A DNA stretch of 64,000 nucleotides from Limisphaerales bacterium (GCA_009773355.1 WRPG01000022.1:1-64000); one strand, 5' to 3'; numbered from the stretch's first letter, positions 21,222 to 30,252 are shown. The notes: generated by a model from the sequence alone, not told the origin. Numbers and translations: made by a program.

Positions 21222-21824
21222 TCAACTTTGCTGTTCTTTCTTCAAACTTTGCAACAACGACGCCAAGCGCCGCCGCGCGTAAAAGAGCCGGGACATCACC
21301 GTGCCAATCGAGCAGTTCATCACCTTCGCGATCTGCTTGTATTCCATCTCTTCGAATTCATGCAGAATCAGCACGGTGCGGTGCTCGTAGGAGAGCTGGT
21401 TCATCGCCTTATCAATTCGCTTCCGCAACTCGGAGCGTTCCAGCCCTTCCGACGGATTTGTCGCAACTACCGGCATCTGACGTTCGACCCCTCCCAGCTC
21501 TTCATCCAGTTGTTCGATGGACTCCGCGCGCGTCCGTTTCTGCCGCCGGAGCTGGTCCAGGCAGAGGTTGATGACGATGCGCGTCATCCAGGTGGCGAAG
21601 CTGGAATCACCCTGAAACTGCTTGAGCCGTTGCCACGCCTTGACCCACGCCTCCTGCGCGAGGTCAATCGCCTCCTCCTCGTTGCGCATCATGCTGAACG
21701 CGCGCGCGTAAATCTTGTCGCGATGCCGCGCGACCAGCTCCTCGAACGCCAGCATGTCGCCGGCCTGGGAGGCGGCCACCAGTTGCACGTCGAGCGCGGT
21801 CTTATGGTCAATCGGCTGCGGCAT
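21222..21824 (-). CDS. ECF RNA polymerase sigma factor
   Basis: 200 residues, a sigma-70 family ECF factor. Region 2 spans about 25-95 (FEELVARHRDKIYARAFSMM, then DLAQEAWVKAW and TRIVINLCLDQLRRQ). Region 4 spans about 135-195 (LSYEHRTVLILHEFEEMEYK then IGTVMSRLFYARRRL), with the helix-turn-helix recognising the -35 element. It lies five bases after hisB and directly before the anti-sigma gene. The signal sensed is unknown. Confidence 0.93.
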   Translation of the reverse strand: MPQPIDHKTALDVQLVAASQAGDMLAFEELVARHRDKIYARAFSMMRNEEEAIDLAQEAWVKAWQRLKQFQGDSSFATWMTRIVINLCLDQLRRQKRTRAESIEQLDEELGGVERQMPVVATNPSEGLERSELRKRIDKAMNQLSYEHRTVLILHEFEEMEYKQIAKVMNCSIGTVMSRLFYARRRLASLLQSLKKEQQS

Positions 21825-21829
21825 CGCGG

Positions 21830-22492
21830 CTACAGTTTGCCTTTCGTGCTCGGAATCTGACCGGCAATTCGCGGGTCACGCTGGCAGGCGAAGTCCGTCG
21901 CCTTCGCGAAGGCCTTGAACAGCCCCTCCACGACATGGTGCGGCTCGCCCCCGTAAAGCAGTTCCAAATGCAGATTGCACCGCGCCTCGTTCGCAAAGCC
22001 CTGGAAAAACTCCCGCGCCAATCCAAATCGAAACGCGCTCGACATGTCCTGCGTCCGCTCCGACTTGGAAATCTTCTTCTGCGACAAATCATCCATCCCG
22101 CGCCATACGAGGTATGGCCGCCCGCTGAAGTCAATCACGCAACGCGCCAGACATTCGTCCATCGGCACGAACGCCTCGCCGGTGAACGGATTCCTCGGGT
22201 CGAAGCCCGTTCCGTAACGGCGGATGCCCTTCTTGTCGCCCAGCGCCTGCACGAACGCCTGCCCCAGCGCGATGCCGCAATCCTCCACCGTATGGTGCGC
22301 GTCCACGTCGAGGTCACCCTTGCAGCGCAGCTTGAGGTCCATGACCGCGTGCTTCGCGAACAGCGTCAGCATGTGGTCGAAGAACGGCACGCCCGTGCGG
22401 ATGGCGGACTTCCCGGTGCCATCCACATTTAGGTCGAGACTGATTTGTGTCTCTTTGGTTGCGCGACGAATTCGCGCCCGCCGTTCGTTCAT
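21830..22492 (-). CDS. hisB: Imidazoleglycerol-phosphate dehydratase
   Basis: 220 residues, the stand-alone dehydratase of histidine synthesis, converting imidazole glycerol phosphate to imidazole acetol phosphate. The manganese-binding motifs DAHHTVED (about 64-71) and EPHHVVEGLFKAFAKA are present, as is the FFDHMLTLFAKH segment. A few extra residues occur in a PRNPFTGEAF loop. It is the only histidine gene here and is tightly followed by the ECF sigma gene. Confidence 0.94.
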   Translation of the reverse strand: MNERRARIRRATKETQISLDLNVDGTGKSAIRTGVPFFDHMLTLFAKHAVMDLKLRCKGDLDVDAHHTVEDCGIALGQAFVQALGDKKGIRRYGTGFDPRNPFTGEAFVPMDECLARCVIDFSGRPYLVWRGMDDLSQKKISKSERTQDMSSAFRFGLAREFFQGFANEARCNLHLELLYGGEPHHVVEGLFKAFAKATDFACQRDPRIAGQIPSTKGKL

Positions 22493-22571
22493 GGGCTTTT
22501 TCTAAAGCAACGCCGCCCGAAAAGAAGCTGAAACTACGTCTGCGTCCTTTCCGGGACCGTTGGCAGACGAC

Positions 22572-22886
22572 TCAATAGCGCGGCGAATTCGCATCCACCT
22601 CCACCGACCAGCGGTCAATGCCCCCGGTCAGGTTGTGCAAATTGGTGAAACCCTGATGCCGCAGCCAGCCAATCGCGTGCGCGCTGCGCATCCCGTGGTG
22701 GCAATAAACGACTACCTCCTGCTCGCGCCAGCCCGCCAGCTCGCCGACGCGCTCCGGCAGCTCGTTCAGCGGAATCAGCTTCGCGCCCGGCAGCGCCACG
22801 ATGGCGAACTCGTCTGGTTGCCGCACATCCAGCAGACGCGGCGGGTTCGGGGCGGCAAGGCGCTCGGCAAGTTCGGTGGGCGTCAT
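22572..22886 (-). CDS. Rhodanese-like domain protein
   Basis: 104 residues, a single rhodanese domain. The catalytic cysteine lies in VVYCHHGMRSAHAIGWL. The RLLDVRQPDEFAIVALPGA segment is typical of small single-domain sulfurtransferases. ATG 22886 is used; it lies one base after the stop of the upstream gene. The position after trxB suggests a thiol or persulfide role, which is inference. Confidence 0.9.
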   Translation of the reverse strand: MTPTELAERLAAPNPPRLLDVRQPDEFAIVALPGAKLIPLNELPERVGELAGWREQEVVVYCHHGMRSAHAIGWLRHQGFTNLHNLTGGIDRWSVEVDANSPRY

Positions 22887-22887
22887 G

Positions 22888-23304
22888 TCAAAAGCGAAAC
22901 CAGACCAGCACGACAATGAGCACCGCCAGTAAAGCCAGGACTGCCGTGCATCCTGACTTCGCGTGCGCTGTGAACTTCTCCGGATGCTGTGTGCGCAGCC
23001 CGGCTTCGAGTTGCTCCACCGCCTCCTTCGATTCCTTCAGCCCGGCGCCCGGTTGCATCTGCTCGCGATAGAGTTTGATGGCGTCAATCTTCCGGCCTGC
23101 GAACAGCAAGTCCGCAACGGGCGACAAAGCGCCACCTTCCGGCGCGGGCGAAAGTAGTGCCTCCGGAGAAGTCTCCAGCCGCTCCACGAAGTCCTTCGCC
23201 TCCGCCAAGCCCAGCCCGGTCGCCTCGCGGCACAGCTTGATGGCCGTGATTTTGTTTCCGCCTTTGACCTCGGCGAGGATGGCTTCGCGCTGGGCCGGCG
23301 TCAT
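22888..23304 (-). CDS. Protein with two L7/L12 C-terminal-domain-like repeats and a TM tail
   Basis: 138 residues. Two related segments, KITAIKLCREATGLGLAEAK (about 18-37) and KIDAIKLYREQMQPGAGLKE (about 72-91), resemble the factor-binding C-terminal domain of ribosomal protein L7/L12. A C-terminal hydrophobic helix (VLALLAVLIVVLVW) follows. It is not a ribosomal L7/L12, which has an extra N-terminal dimer domain and no membrane helix. Similar proteins are known as ribosomal L7/L12-like. Role unknown; it is translationally coupled to the rhodanese gene. Confidence 0.7.
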   Translation of the reverse strand: MTPAQREAILAEVKGGNKITAIKLCREATGLGLAEAKDFVERLETSPEALLSPAPEGGALSPVADLLFAGRKIDAIKLYREQMQPGAGLKESKEAVEQLEAGLRTQHPEKFTAHAKSGCTAVLALLAVLIVVLVWFRF

Positions 23305-23311
23305 GCGTGCC

Positions 23312-24244
23312 TCACTGGTTTAGTGAGCCGAGATACCGCTCGGCGTCAATCGCCGCCGCGCAGCCCATGCCCGCCGCCGTGATGGCCTGGCGATACACAT
23401 GGTCCGAGCAGTCGCCCGCGACGAACACGCCCTCGACCGTCGTCTGCGAACCCTTCGCGCGCACCACGTAGCCGTTCTCGTCGAGCGCGATCTGGCCCTT
23501 GAAGAGCTGCGTGTTCGGGTAGTGTCCGATGGCGACGAACACCCCCGCGCAGGGCAGCAGGCTCTCCGCGCCGGTCTTGGTGTTCTTGAGCTTCACGCCC
23601 GTGACCTTGCCCGCCGACACGTCGAGCACCTCGGTCACGACCGAGTCCCACACCGGCTTGATTTTCGGATTCGACAACGCGCGCTCGGCCATGACCTTCG
23701 AGGCGCGGAGCGAATCGCGGCGATGCACGAGATACACCGTCGAGGCGAAGCGCGTGAGATAGGTCGCCTCCTCGCATGCGGAGTCGCCGCCGCCCACGAC
23801 GACCAGCGGCTGGTTGCGGAACATCGGCAGCGCACCGTCGCACGTCGCGCAGTAGGTCACGCCTTTCTTCTCCAGCAAGTCTTCGCCGGGCACGTCGAGG
23901 TGTTTGTGACCCGCGCCAGTGGCGATGATGATGGTCTTGGTCTCCACCTTCTCGCCATCAATGTTCACGACGAACGGGCGCTTGCCCAAGTCCACCGCCT
24001 CGACCGTCGCGCCGAACTGCACGCGCGCGCCGAACCGCTCGGCCTGCGCCTGCATCTTCATCATCAGCTCAGTGCCATCCACGCCCTCGGGGAAGCCGGG
24101 AAAGTTCTCCACGATGCTCGTGGTGGTGAGCAGCCCGCCGGGCGTCGCGCCGGTGACGACGATGGGATTCAAGCTCGCGCGCGCCGTGTAGAGCGCCGCC
24201 GTCCAACCCGCGCAGCCCGACCCGATGATGACGACATTTTCCAT
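23312..24244 (-). CDS. trxB: Thioredoxin reductase
   Basis: 310 residues. FAD-binding GSGCAGWTAALYTARA at the N terminus, the redox disulfide C132-A-T-C135 followed by DGA, and the NADPH-binding VVGGGDSACEEA motif identify TrxB. The C-terminal FAD site GVFVAGDCSDHVYRQAITAAGMG is intact. ATG 24244 is used, because the longer open frame to 24403 runs through a dispersed palindrome and is not part of the family. It reduces thioredoxin with NADPH. Confidence 0.96.
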   Translation of the reverse strand: MENVVIIGSGCAGWTAALYTARASLNPIVVTGATPGGLLTTTSIVENFPGFPEGVDGTELMMKMQAQAERFGARVQFGATVEAVDLGKRPFVVNIDGEKVETKTIIIATGAGHKHLDVPGEDLLEKKGVTYCATCDGALPMFRNQPLVVVGGGDSACEEATYLTRFASTVYLVHRRDSLRASKVMAERALSNPKIKPVWDSVVTEVLDVSAGKVTGVKLKNTKTGAESLLPCAGVFVAIGHYPNTQLFKGQIALDENGYVVRAKGSQTTVEGVFVAGDCSDHVYRQAITAAGMGCAAAIDAERYLGSLNQ

Positions 24245-24290
24245 AGGCGCGGAAAAGTAGGAGTGAACTTCCGCGCTGGCAAGCGCGGTG

Positions 24291-24357
24291 GGAGCGCAGG
24301 TGTCCAACCTGCGTGTCGGGCTTCGGCTGCAACGCGCAGGTTGGACACCTGCGCTCC
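24291..24357. repeat. Dispersed palindrome, GGAGCGC family (paired arms)
   Basis: Arm 24291-24313 and the inverted arm 24334-24357 match each other. Both contain the core AGGTGTCCAACCT between the borders GGAGCGC and GCG. The element separates the divergent trxB and oxidoreductase genes and is nearly identical to that at 6285-6351. Confidence 0.9.
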
Positions 24358-24397
24358 GCACGCTTGCAATTCTCCCTCGCTCCGAAATGCTCCCGCC

Positions 24398-25537
24398 ATG
24401 CATTCACCGTCCTCCACCTCCCGCCGCGATTTTCTCGCCGCCGCCGGCTCCACCGTCCTCGCCGCAGCCGCGTCCGCCGCCACCGGGCCGCTCACCACCT
24501 ACGGCCCGGCCAAGCCCATGCGCATCGGCGTCATCTCCTCCAGCATCGGCGGCAAGCCGCAGAAGACCAACGGCCACACCTTCCACTTCGCGCACGGCTT
24601 CCACCCCACCATGGACCTGAAGATGATTGAGAAGCATCTCAGCAAAGGCCCCGTGGACCTCTTCAAATCCCACTTCCGCAACCCCAAGGAAGACTTCGCC
24701 AAGCTCCCCTTCGACAACACCGTCATCTCCTGCTACTACGATGCCGACCCCGCCAGCGCGCAGATGTTCGCCGACTGCTTCCCCGGCGTCCAAGTCGCCC
24801 GCACCCTCGACGAGCTGGTGAAGAACTGCGACGCCGTCTGGGTCGGCGACGCCAGCGGGCGCGGCGAAGACCACTTCGAGCTGTGCGCCCCCGGCCTCGC
24901 CAAGGGCCTGCCCACCTTCTGCGACAAGCCCATCGGCGGCACCGTCATCGAGACGCGGCGCATCCTCGAATTCGCCCGCAAGCACAAGGCCCCCATCATG
25001 TCCTCCAGCCTCTACCGCCACCAATGGGGCACCGAGGAAGCCCTCCGCATGAAGGCCAGCGGCGACTTCGGCTCCCTCCAATACGTCGTCGCCAGCCAGG
25101 GCGGCGGCTTCAGCTACCAGAGCTGGTTCATCTACGGGCAGCACCCCGTCTGGATGTGCATGACCCTCTGCGGCGCGGGCGTGAAAGCCGTCTCCATGTA
25201 TGCGCGCGAAGCCACCTGCCACGCCCTCATCACCTACGACGACCGCATGCCTGCCGAGGTCTGGTATGGCCGGCCCGACGTGACGCCCACCTATTGCAGC
25301 ACCAGCGCGCACTTCGCCAAGAAGACCCACGAGTGGACACCCGCCATTGATGGCAATTACTGGTTTGGCCACCACTATCAAATCTTCCGCATGGCCCACA
25401 CCTTCCTGAAAATGGCCGAGACCCGCGTCGAGCCGGTGCCGCACCAGGAAATCCTCGAAGTCACCGCCATCATCGCCGCCGCCGCCAAATCCGTGAACGA
25501 GCGCAGCCGGCTGGTGGAGCTGGCGGAGGTGATGTAG
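24398..25537 (+). CDS. Tat-exported Gfo/Idh/MocA-type oxidoreductase
   Basis: 379 residues. The N terminus has a twin-arginine signal, SRRDFLAAAGSTVLAAAASA. A Rossmann-like NAD(P) domain follows (MRIGVISSSIGG), with DAVWVGDASGRGEDHFELC and FCDKPIGGT equivalent to the family's EKP motif. The C-terminal half is the mixed beta domain. Such secreted dehydrogenase-like proteins are expanded in PVC bacteria and act on sugars or cyclitols; the substrate is unknown. ATG 24398 is used, because the upstream open frame crosses the repeat and trxB. Confidence 0.88.
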   Translation: MHSPSSTSRRDFLAAAGSTVLAAAASAATGPLTTYGPAKPMRIGVISSSIGGKPQKTNGHTFHFAHGFHPTMDLKMIEKHLSKGPVDLFKSHFRNPKEDFAKLPFDNTVISCYYDADPASAQMFADCFPGVQVARTLDELVKNCDAVWVGDASGRGEDHFELCAPGLAKGLPTFCDKPIGGTVIETRRILEFARKHKAPIMSSSLYRHQWGTEEALRMKASGDFGSLQYVVASQGGGFSYQSWFIYGQHPVWMCMTLCGAGVKAVSMYAREATCHALITYDDRMPAEVWYGRPDVTPTYCSTSAHFAKKTHEWTPAIDGNYWFGHHYQIFRMAHTFLKMAETRVEPVPHQEILEVTAIIAAAAKSVNERSRLVELAEVM

Positions 25538-25563
25538 CTATCGGGATCGAATACAAGCCGCCG

Positions 25564-25708
25564 AAAAGCGGTGCTGAAGCCACCGCAGACCGCTTCCCGC
25601 GCTGGTGATTAACTCCGGAAACCGTATCAGTCCAAACGCTGGTGCGAGTGTGTGTGGTCCACGAGCTTCGCGAAGCGTCTGGACTGCGGCGCGTTCACCG
25701 CCGCTTTT
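25564..25708. repeat. Dispersed inverted repeat, AAAGCGG family (imperfect copy)
   Basis: Arm 25564-25588 (AAAAGCGGTGCTGAA then GCCACCGCAG) faces an inverted arm at 25684-25708 whose middle differs. Both keep AAAGCGG at the outer end and CCGCAG at the inner end. A perfect pair of the same family is at 52485-52586. It fills the space before the SGNH hydrolase gene. Confidence 0.8.
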
Positions 25709-25793
25709 CCCCCGTAGACGCACGACGACGTGCGCTGCACAAAGGGTTCGCCGTTTGCACTGAGTTTCGCTATCCCATCTCAAACTCACAGTC

Positions 25794-27557
25794 GTGCCAG
25801 AGTCAGAACCCCCATCGTCATCCCCCAACCTGCGCACGCGACCCGTCCGCTCGCGCAGCTGGAGCTTCCGGCTCGCGGCGGTGGCGGTCGGATTGTCGCC
25901 GCTGGTCATCGCGGAGATTGCGCTGCGTGTGTTCGGCGTGGCGGCCCCGGCCAGTGGCACGGACCCGCTCGCGGGCTTCAACCGCCAGCTCCGCCTTTTC
26001 GAGCGCGCGGGCGACCGATACCAAGTCATCCGGTCGCGCGAGCCGTTCTTCCAGCCGCAGAATTTCGCGGCGGTGAAGCCGACGAATGGCTTCCGCATTT
26101 TCTCCTTTGGCGGCAGCACGGTTTACGGTCATCCCTATCTCGCGGACACCTCCTTTCCGAAATGGCTCGAACTGGAGCTGGCTGCGACGCATCCCAACCG
26201 GCGTGTGGAGTCGGTGAACTGTGGCGGCATCTCCTACGCGAGCTACCGGCTCGCACCCATCGTGCGCGAGGTCCTGGCCTACCAGCCCGACCTCATCGTG
26301 CTGGCGATGGGTCACAATGACTTTCTGGAGGACCGCACTTACCAGCCGTTGAAGTCGCGCTCCGGCGCGCGGCGCTGGTGGGAAGACCGGTTGAACAAGC
26401 TGCGCATCATCGCGCTCATACGAAGCTTTTTCGTCCACCCCACGCGCGACCAGTCCATGAGCGCGTCTCCGCAGGGCAAGGAGCAACTGCCTGCCGAAGT
26501 CAGCGCGCGGCTGGACCAGCCCACCGGTTACGCGTCGTATCACCGCGACGACGCGTGGCGGGAGCAGGTGACCGCACAGTTCGGCGACTCGTTCCGGGCC
26601 ATGATCGCCGCGTGCCGGGCCGCGAAGGTGCCGGTGCTGGTCGTCGCGCTTGGCTCCAATCTCCGCGACTGCCCGCCGTTCAAGTCCGAGCATCGCGCCG
26701 GGCTGTCCGCGCAGGATGAGTTGCGCTGGCAGGTGGCGTTCGATGCCGGGACTGCGGTGGAGAAACGCGACTTGAACGCGGCGCTGTCGCACTACCAGTC
26801 AGCCGCTGCAATTGATGACCAGCACGCGCTGCTCGCCTTCCGCATGGCGCGCGTCCACGACCGGCTTGGGCACACGAACGAGGCGCGCGAACTCTTCCTC
26901 CGTGCGAAGGAGCTGGATGTCTGCCCCCTGCGGATGATCGAGGAGGTTTACGAGTTGCAGCACCAGATTGCCAAGGAGACGCAGGCACCGGTCGTGGATG
27001 CGCGCCGTGCGACCGAAGCGCGCAGCCCGCAGGGCATTCCCGGCCATGACGAGTTCCTCGACCACGTGCATCCCACCGTGGCCGGCCACCAACGCATCGC
27101 GCAGGCCATCGCGGCAAAGCTGGCGGTCGCGGGACTCATCGAGACCGGCGAACCATGGCCGCTGGCCGTGCGGCGCGGGGCATATCGCGACCACTTGCGC
27201 ACGCTGCCGACCAGCTACTTCCCCAATGGCCACCGGCGCGTCGAGTGGCTGGAGAAGTGGGCGAAGCGGGAGCGCCTGCGCGAGGAAACCGCCCCGATGG
27301 ATGCGCACGGGTTCCTCCATCTTGGCTTCCGGCTGCTCGATCTCGGCGAGGAGTCCGAGGCCTGGGACGCTTGTCGTGCGGCCATCAAACTACGTCCTGA
27401 ATCGCTCGCTGACCTGATGCAGCACGCGGATGAGCTGGCGGACCAAGGCCGCCCCGAGGCGGCGGCGGCGCTCATGCGTCGGCTCGCTGAGATGACGGGT
27501 GATGCGGAGTTGCGCAGGCGGATAGAGGTGACTGCGGCGCGGTATTTGGAACGGTGA
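25794..27557 (+). CDS. SGNH/GDSL-type hydrolase with N-terminal membrane segment
   Basis: 587 residues with a GTG start. A hydrophobic segment at about 25-45 anchors or exports it. The SGNH blocks are FSFGGSTVYG (near 104-113, nucleophile serine), an LAMGHNDFLED block (near 171), and DHVHPTVAGH (near 423) with the catalytic Asp and His. Between them a TPR-like helical region (about 310-390) is inserted, and another helical tail follows. Likely an extracytoplasmic esterase or acetylhydrolase, perhaps on a polysaccharide; the substrate is not known. Confidence 0.85.
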   Translation: MPESEPPSSSPNLRTRPVRSRSWSFRLAAVAVGLSPLVIAEIALRVFGVAAPASGTDPLAGFNRQLRLFERAGDRYQVIRSREPFFQPQNFAAVKPTNGFRIFSFGGSTVYGHPYLADTSFPKWLELELAATHPNRRVESVNCGGISYASYRLAPIVREVLAYQPDLIVLAMGHNDFLEDRTYQPLKSRSGARRWWEDRLNKLRIIALIRSFFVHPTRDQSMSASPQGKEQLPAEVSARLDQPTGYASYHRDDAWREQVTAQFGDSFRAMIAACRAAKVPVLVVALGSNLRDCPPFKSEHRAGLSAQDELRWQVAFDAGTAVEKRDLNAALSHYQSAAAIDDQHALLAFRMARVHDRLGHTNEARELFLRAKELDVCPLRMIEEVYELQHQIAKETQAPVVDARRATEARSPQGIPGHDEFLDHVHPTVAGHQRIAQAIAAKLAVAGLIETGEPWPLAVRRGAYRDHLRTLPTSYFPNGHRRVEWLEKWAKRERLREETAPMDAHGFLHLGFRLLDLGEESEAWDACRAAIKLRPESLADLMQHADELADQGRPEAAAALMRRLAEMTGDAELRRRIEVTAARYLER

Positions 27558-27574
27558 AGCCAAGCTCATCTCCC

Positions 27575-27673
27575 GTGCCGGCGGCTTCCAGCCGCCGTGT
27601 TGCGGGTGGATAGCTTGAAGCCGTCTTCTTAGTTCCGCACACGATGGACGGCGACTGGAAGTCGCCGGCACGG
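27575..27673. repeat. Dispersed palindrome pair, GTGCCGGCG family
   Basis: Left arm: GTGCCGGCG, core GCTTCCAGC, CGCCGT. The inverted right arm (27650-27673) has the same borders with core ACTTCCAGT. Each core is palindromic except at its middle. It lies between the convergent SGNH and BatA-like genes. Confidence 0.88.
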
Positions 27674-27680
27674 CGCGCAG

Positions 27681-29720
27681 TCACGCCACGTCCACCAAGT
27701 CGCGACTACGGACAGCGGGAACGTCGAACGGGTCGGCGGTGGCGGGTTTCTTGTTCGGCAGCACCAGCCACGCTTCGAGGAAGAGGAAGGCCAGCATGCC
27801 GATGAGGAAGAGCCGCCAGATTTCCCCTTGGAGCGCGTCGCTGCGGACGGTGCGCTCTTGGAGGAGTTGCAAGGGGAGCGGGCCGAGGAGCTTCTTCGCG
27901 GCGGCGGGTTCGAGGAGGGAGCGGTCGTCTTCGGCGCTCGGGCGGTTGACGGCGAGGAGGCGTTCGCCGGCGCGATAGACTCCGGCGTTGAGGAGGATGC
28001 TCTTGCCGATGGAGCCGTCGGCGGAGGTCCATTGTTTTGCGCGGTCGAGGGCGCTGAGTTCGCCGCATGCGACCATGGTCTCCTGATTCAGCCGACGCGC
28101 GCCGGTCTGGAGGAGGCGTTGCAACATCGGCACGAGGACGGGGCCGTCGCCGAGGGTGGACCAGTCGTCGTGCGGGACTGTGGCGCAAAAGAAGAACTGG
28201 CCCTTGCCCAGCGCGCGGCGGGTGAGGAGCGGCGAGCCGTCGGCGAAGGACGCGAGCGCGGTCGTCTCGCCGGTGATGGGCTGGCGGCGCGTGATGTCGA
28301 GGTCGGCGAGCGGGAGGCTCAGGCCTTCGTCGGTCTTCGCGAGCGGGCCTTCCTGCTGCTCCCACTTGGCGACCTTGAAGGCGGCGGAGCGCCGAGCATC
28401 GCTCGGCTCGCCAAGCAATGCTTGGCGCTCCACTTCGCCCCAGCCGAAGCCGAGGAATTTTCCCGTCGCCCTGCCCGGCGGGAGGAAAAGCACGGCGCCG
28501 CCCTCCTCGATGAAGCCACGCAGACGCTTCTCCCCGGCGGCGTCGGGAAGCGGCGCGTGCCAGACGAGGAGCGTGGCGTCGGAGCCGGTGCGCTCGGCGA
28601 AGGCGGCAGGCGCAAGCACCTCGGCGGGCTGGCGCGTGGCGGGCGAAAGCGCGGCGAGTTGGGCGTTGCGAATGAGTGCGGGCTGGTCGCTCACGACGGT
28701 GGCGCGGAGGGCGGAGTCGGAGCCGAAGACGAAGTAGGCGGCGTTGTCGCGGGCGTTGGCGTCGGCGGGGAGTTCGAGCGCACCCCAGCCGAGACCCTTC
28801 GCCGCGCCGAGGTCCACCTTGTGCCGCCAGCGGAGCGCTGCGCCGTCCATGTCGAGTTCGGTCTGTGACTTAACGCCGTTGAGCGTGAGCGCGAGCGGGA
28901 AGCGCGCGGGGCTGCTGCCGGTCGGGGCGTTGCGCGCAAGGTCGAGCGCGAGGTTGAGTTCCGCGCCGTCCGGGCGGGCGCGACGAAAGACCTCGGCGAG
29001 CGTGGCGGAGGTGTTCGGCTCGCGGTCATCATCGAAGGCGAGGAGGCGGACGCGGATGCCTTGCGGGAGCTTGCCGAGCTGGGCGGTCACGGCCTTCCAG
29101 CGCTCGTCGTCGGGGAGCCAGTTGCTGCGTTGAAGGTCGGAGGCGAGCCAGAGTTCAGCGGCCCCGGCGCGGTTCTCGACCAGCCAGTTGTGCGCGAGTT
29201 GAAGCAGCGTTGGCAGGTCAGCGGCGGTGTCGGTGGGACCGGTGAGCGTGGGTTCGAGCAGGGATTTTGCGTTCGCGAGCTGCTGCGGGATGCGCGTGGC
29301 GGAGTCGAGCAGGACGAGGTGGGACTTGTCTTGAAATTCGCGCGCGGCCTCGGCGAGGAGTTTCACGGCCTGCTCGCGCTTGGTCACAGTCTGCCCGGCG
29401 AGGCGCGATTCCATGCTGGCCGAGCGGTCGAGCACGATGATGATGACATCGGGCGCGGGCGAGAGGGTCCAGCCGAGCCAGCCGCCGGCGAGCGGGCGCG
29501 CGATGAAGAGCACGAGCGCGAGGACGGCGAGCGTGCGGAAGAGCAGGACGAGCCACTGGCGGAGCTTGGCGTGGCTGGTGGACGCGCGCGTGGCCTGGAG
29601 CAGGAACATCATCGCCGCCCACGGCTGCGGCTTGTGGCGCAGGCGGTTGATGAGGTGGATGATGACCGGCACCAAGACCAGCGGCAGGCCCCAGAGGAGG
29701 AAGGGTTGGAGGAAGGTCAT
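27681..29720 (-). CDS. BatA-like membrane protein with von Willebrand A domain
   Basis: 679 residues. The BatA N-terminal domain (TFLQPFLLWGLPLVLVPVII, then HLINRLRHKPQPW) has two membrane helices. A VWA domain follows with the metal site DRSASMES (near 96). A long extracytoplasmic part and a C-terminal helix (LIGMLAFLFLEAWLVLPN) complete it. ATG 29720 is used. Residues about 431-446 (VERQALLGEPSDARRSAA) come from a double palindrome at 28386-28431. It belongs with the MoxR and DUF58 genes upstream. Confidence 0.88.
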   Translation of the reverse strand: MTFLQPFLLWGLPLVLVPVIIHLINRLRHKPQPWAAMMFLLQATRASTSHAKLRQWLVLLFRTLAVLALVLFIARPLAGGWLGWTLSPAPDVIIIVLDRSASMESRLAGQTVTKREQAVKLLAEAAREFQDKSHLVLLDSATRIPQQLANAKSLLEPTLTGPTDTAADLPTLLQLAHNWLVENRAGAAELWLASDLQRSNWLPDDERWKAVTAQLGKLPQGIRVRLLAFDDDREPNTSATLAEVFRRARPDGAELNLALDLARNAPTGSSPARFPLALTLNGVKSQTELDMDGAALRWRHKVDLGAAKGLGWGALELPADANARDNAAYFVFGSDSALRATVVSDQPALIRNAQLAALSPATRQPAEVLAPAAFAERTGSDATLLVWHAPLPDAAGEKRLRGFIEEGGAVLFLPPGRATGKFLGFGWGEVERQALLGEPSDARRSAAFKVAKWEQQEGPLAKTDEGLSLPLADLDITRRQPITGETTALASFADGSPLLTRRALGKGQFFFCATVPHDDWSTLGDGPVLVPMLQRLLQTGARRLNQETMVACGELSALDRAKQWTSADGSIGKSILLNAGVYRAGERLLAVNRPSAEDDRSLLEPAAAKKLLGPLPLQLLQERTVRSDALQGEIWRLFLIGMLAFLFLEAWLVLPNKKPATADPFDVPAVRSRDLVDVA
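28386..28431. repeat. In-frame double palindrome in the BatA-like gene (GGAGCGC family)
   Basis: Outer borders GGAGCGCC and GGCGCTCC enclose two smaller hairpins, CCGAGCATCGCTCGG and CGCCAAGCAATGCTTGGCG. The 46-bp element is read through in frame in a region between the conserved BatA domains. Confidence 0.88.
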
Positions 29721-29742
29721 GGGATTGCCGATTGGAAGGAAG

Positions 29743-30252
29743 TCACGACGCCACCTCGTCGTCCTGAAAGAAGCTGTTAAGGCGTTCCTCGGTAAAGCGC
29801 CAAGCCTCGGGTATCGCATCAATGGTGCCTGAACCATGCGCCCGCGCAGTCCACTCCTTGTGCTCGTAGAGAATTGTTTCCCCGCGGCCGCGCGCAGTGG
29901 CTCTCAGCCGTTGAGCAATTTCAATCGGCTTGGCCAGATACGCACGCGGGCACTCCCCCAATGCGACACCCTTGAATTGAATCAAGCAGAACAGCAACCG
30001 CCGACCCTGTTCAGCCAGCCAATCGTCAATCGCGCGTTGGTAATCGGCATTCTTGATAAACTTTTGGGTCAATCCCCAGCTTCCGTCCTGACTTCCCTTT
30101 ACTGAAACCTTGATGACCTTGTCTCCCCGGACGGAGAGCAAATCATAACGGGGCTGATTCGCACCATACTGGACTGAGACATCGCACCCTGCGTGGGCAA
30201 AGAGAGCGGCAGCGTAAGCTTCTGCGGCGACCTTGACGTGGTATGAGTTCAT
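29743..30252 (-). CDS. PD-(D/E)XK nuclease-like protein
   Basis: 169 residues. The N-terminal half has YHVKVAAEAYAAALFAHAGC followed by RYDLLSVRGDKVIKVSVKGS. The acidic residue in YDLL and the later K-V-S-V-K-G strand fit the minimal PD-(D/E)XK nuclease core seen in small DUF-type relatives of Holliday-junction resolvases. The C-terminal part is unrecognised. Nuclease activity is inference from the fold pattern. It lies in the insertion that splits the moxR/DUF58/batA cluster. Confidence 0.6.
   Translation of the reverse strand: MNSYHVKVAAEAYAAALFAHAGCDVSVQYGANQPRYDLLSVRGDKVIKVSVKGSQDGSWGLTQKFIKNADYQRAIDDWLAEQGRRLLFCLIQFKGVALGECPRAYLAKPIEIAQRLRATARGRGETILYEHKEWTARAHGSGTIDAIPEAWRFTEERLNSFFQDDEVAS

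Noticed and set aside
24245-24403. A 53-residue N-terminal extension of TrxB
   Set aside because: The extra part is the translation of a dispersed palindrome; TrxB family proteins begin at the FAD-binding motif, and ATG 24244 fits.
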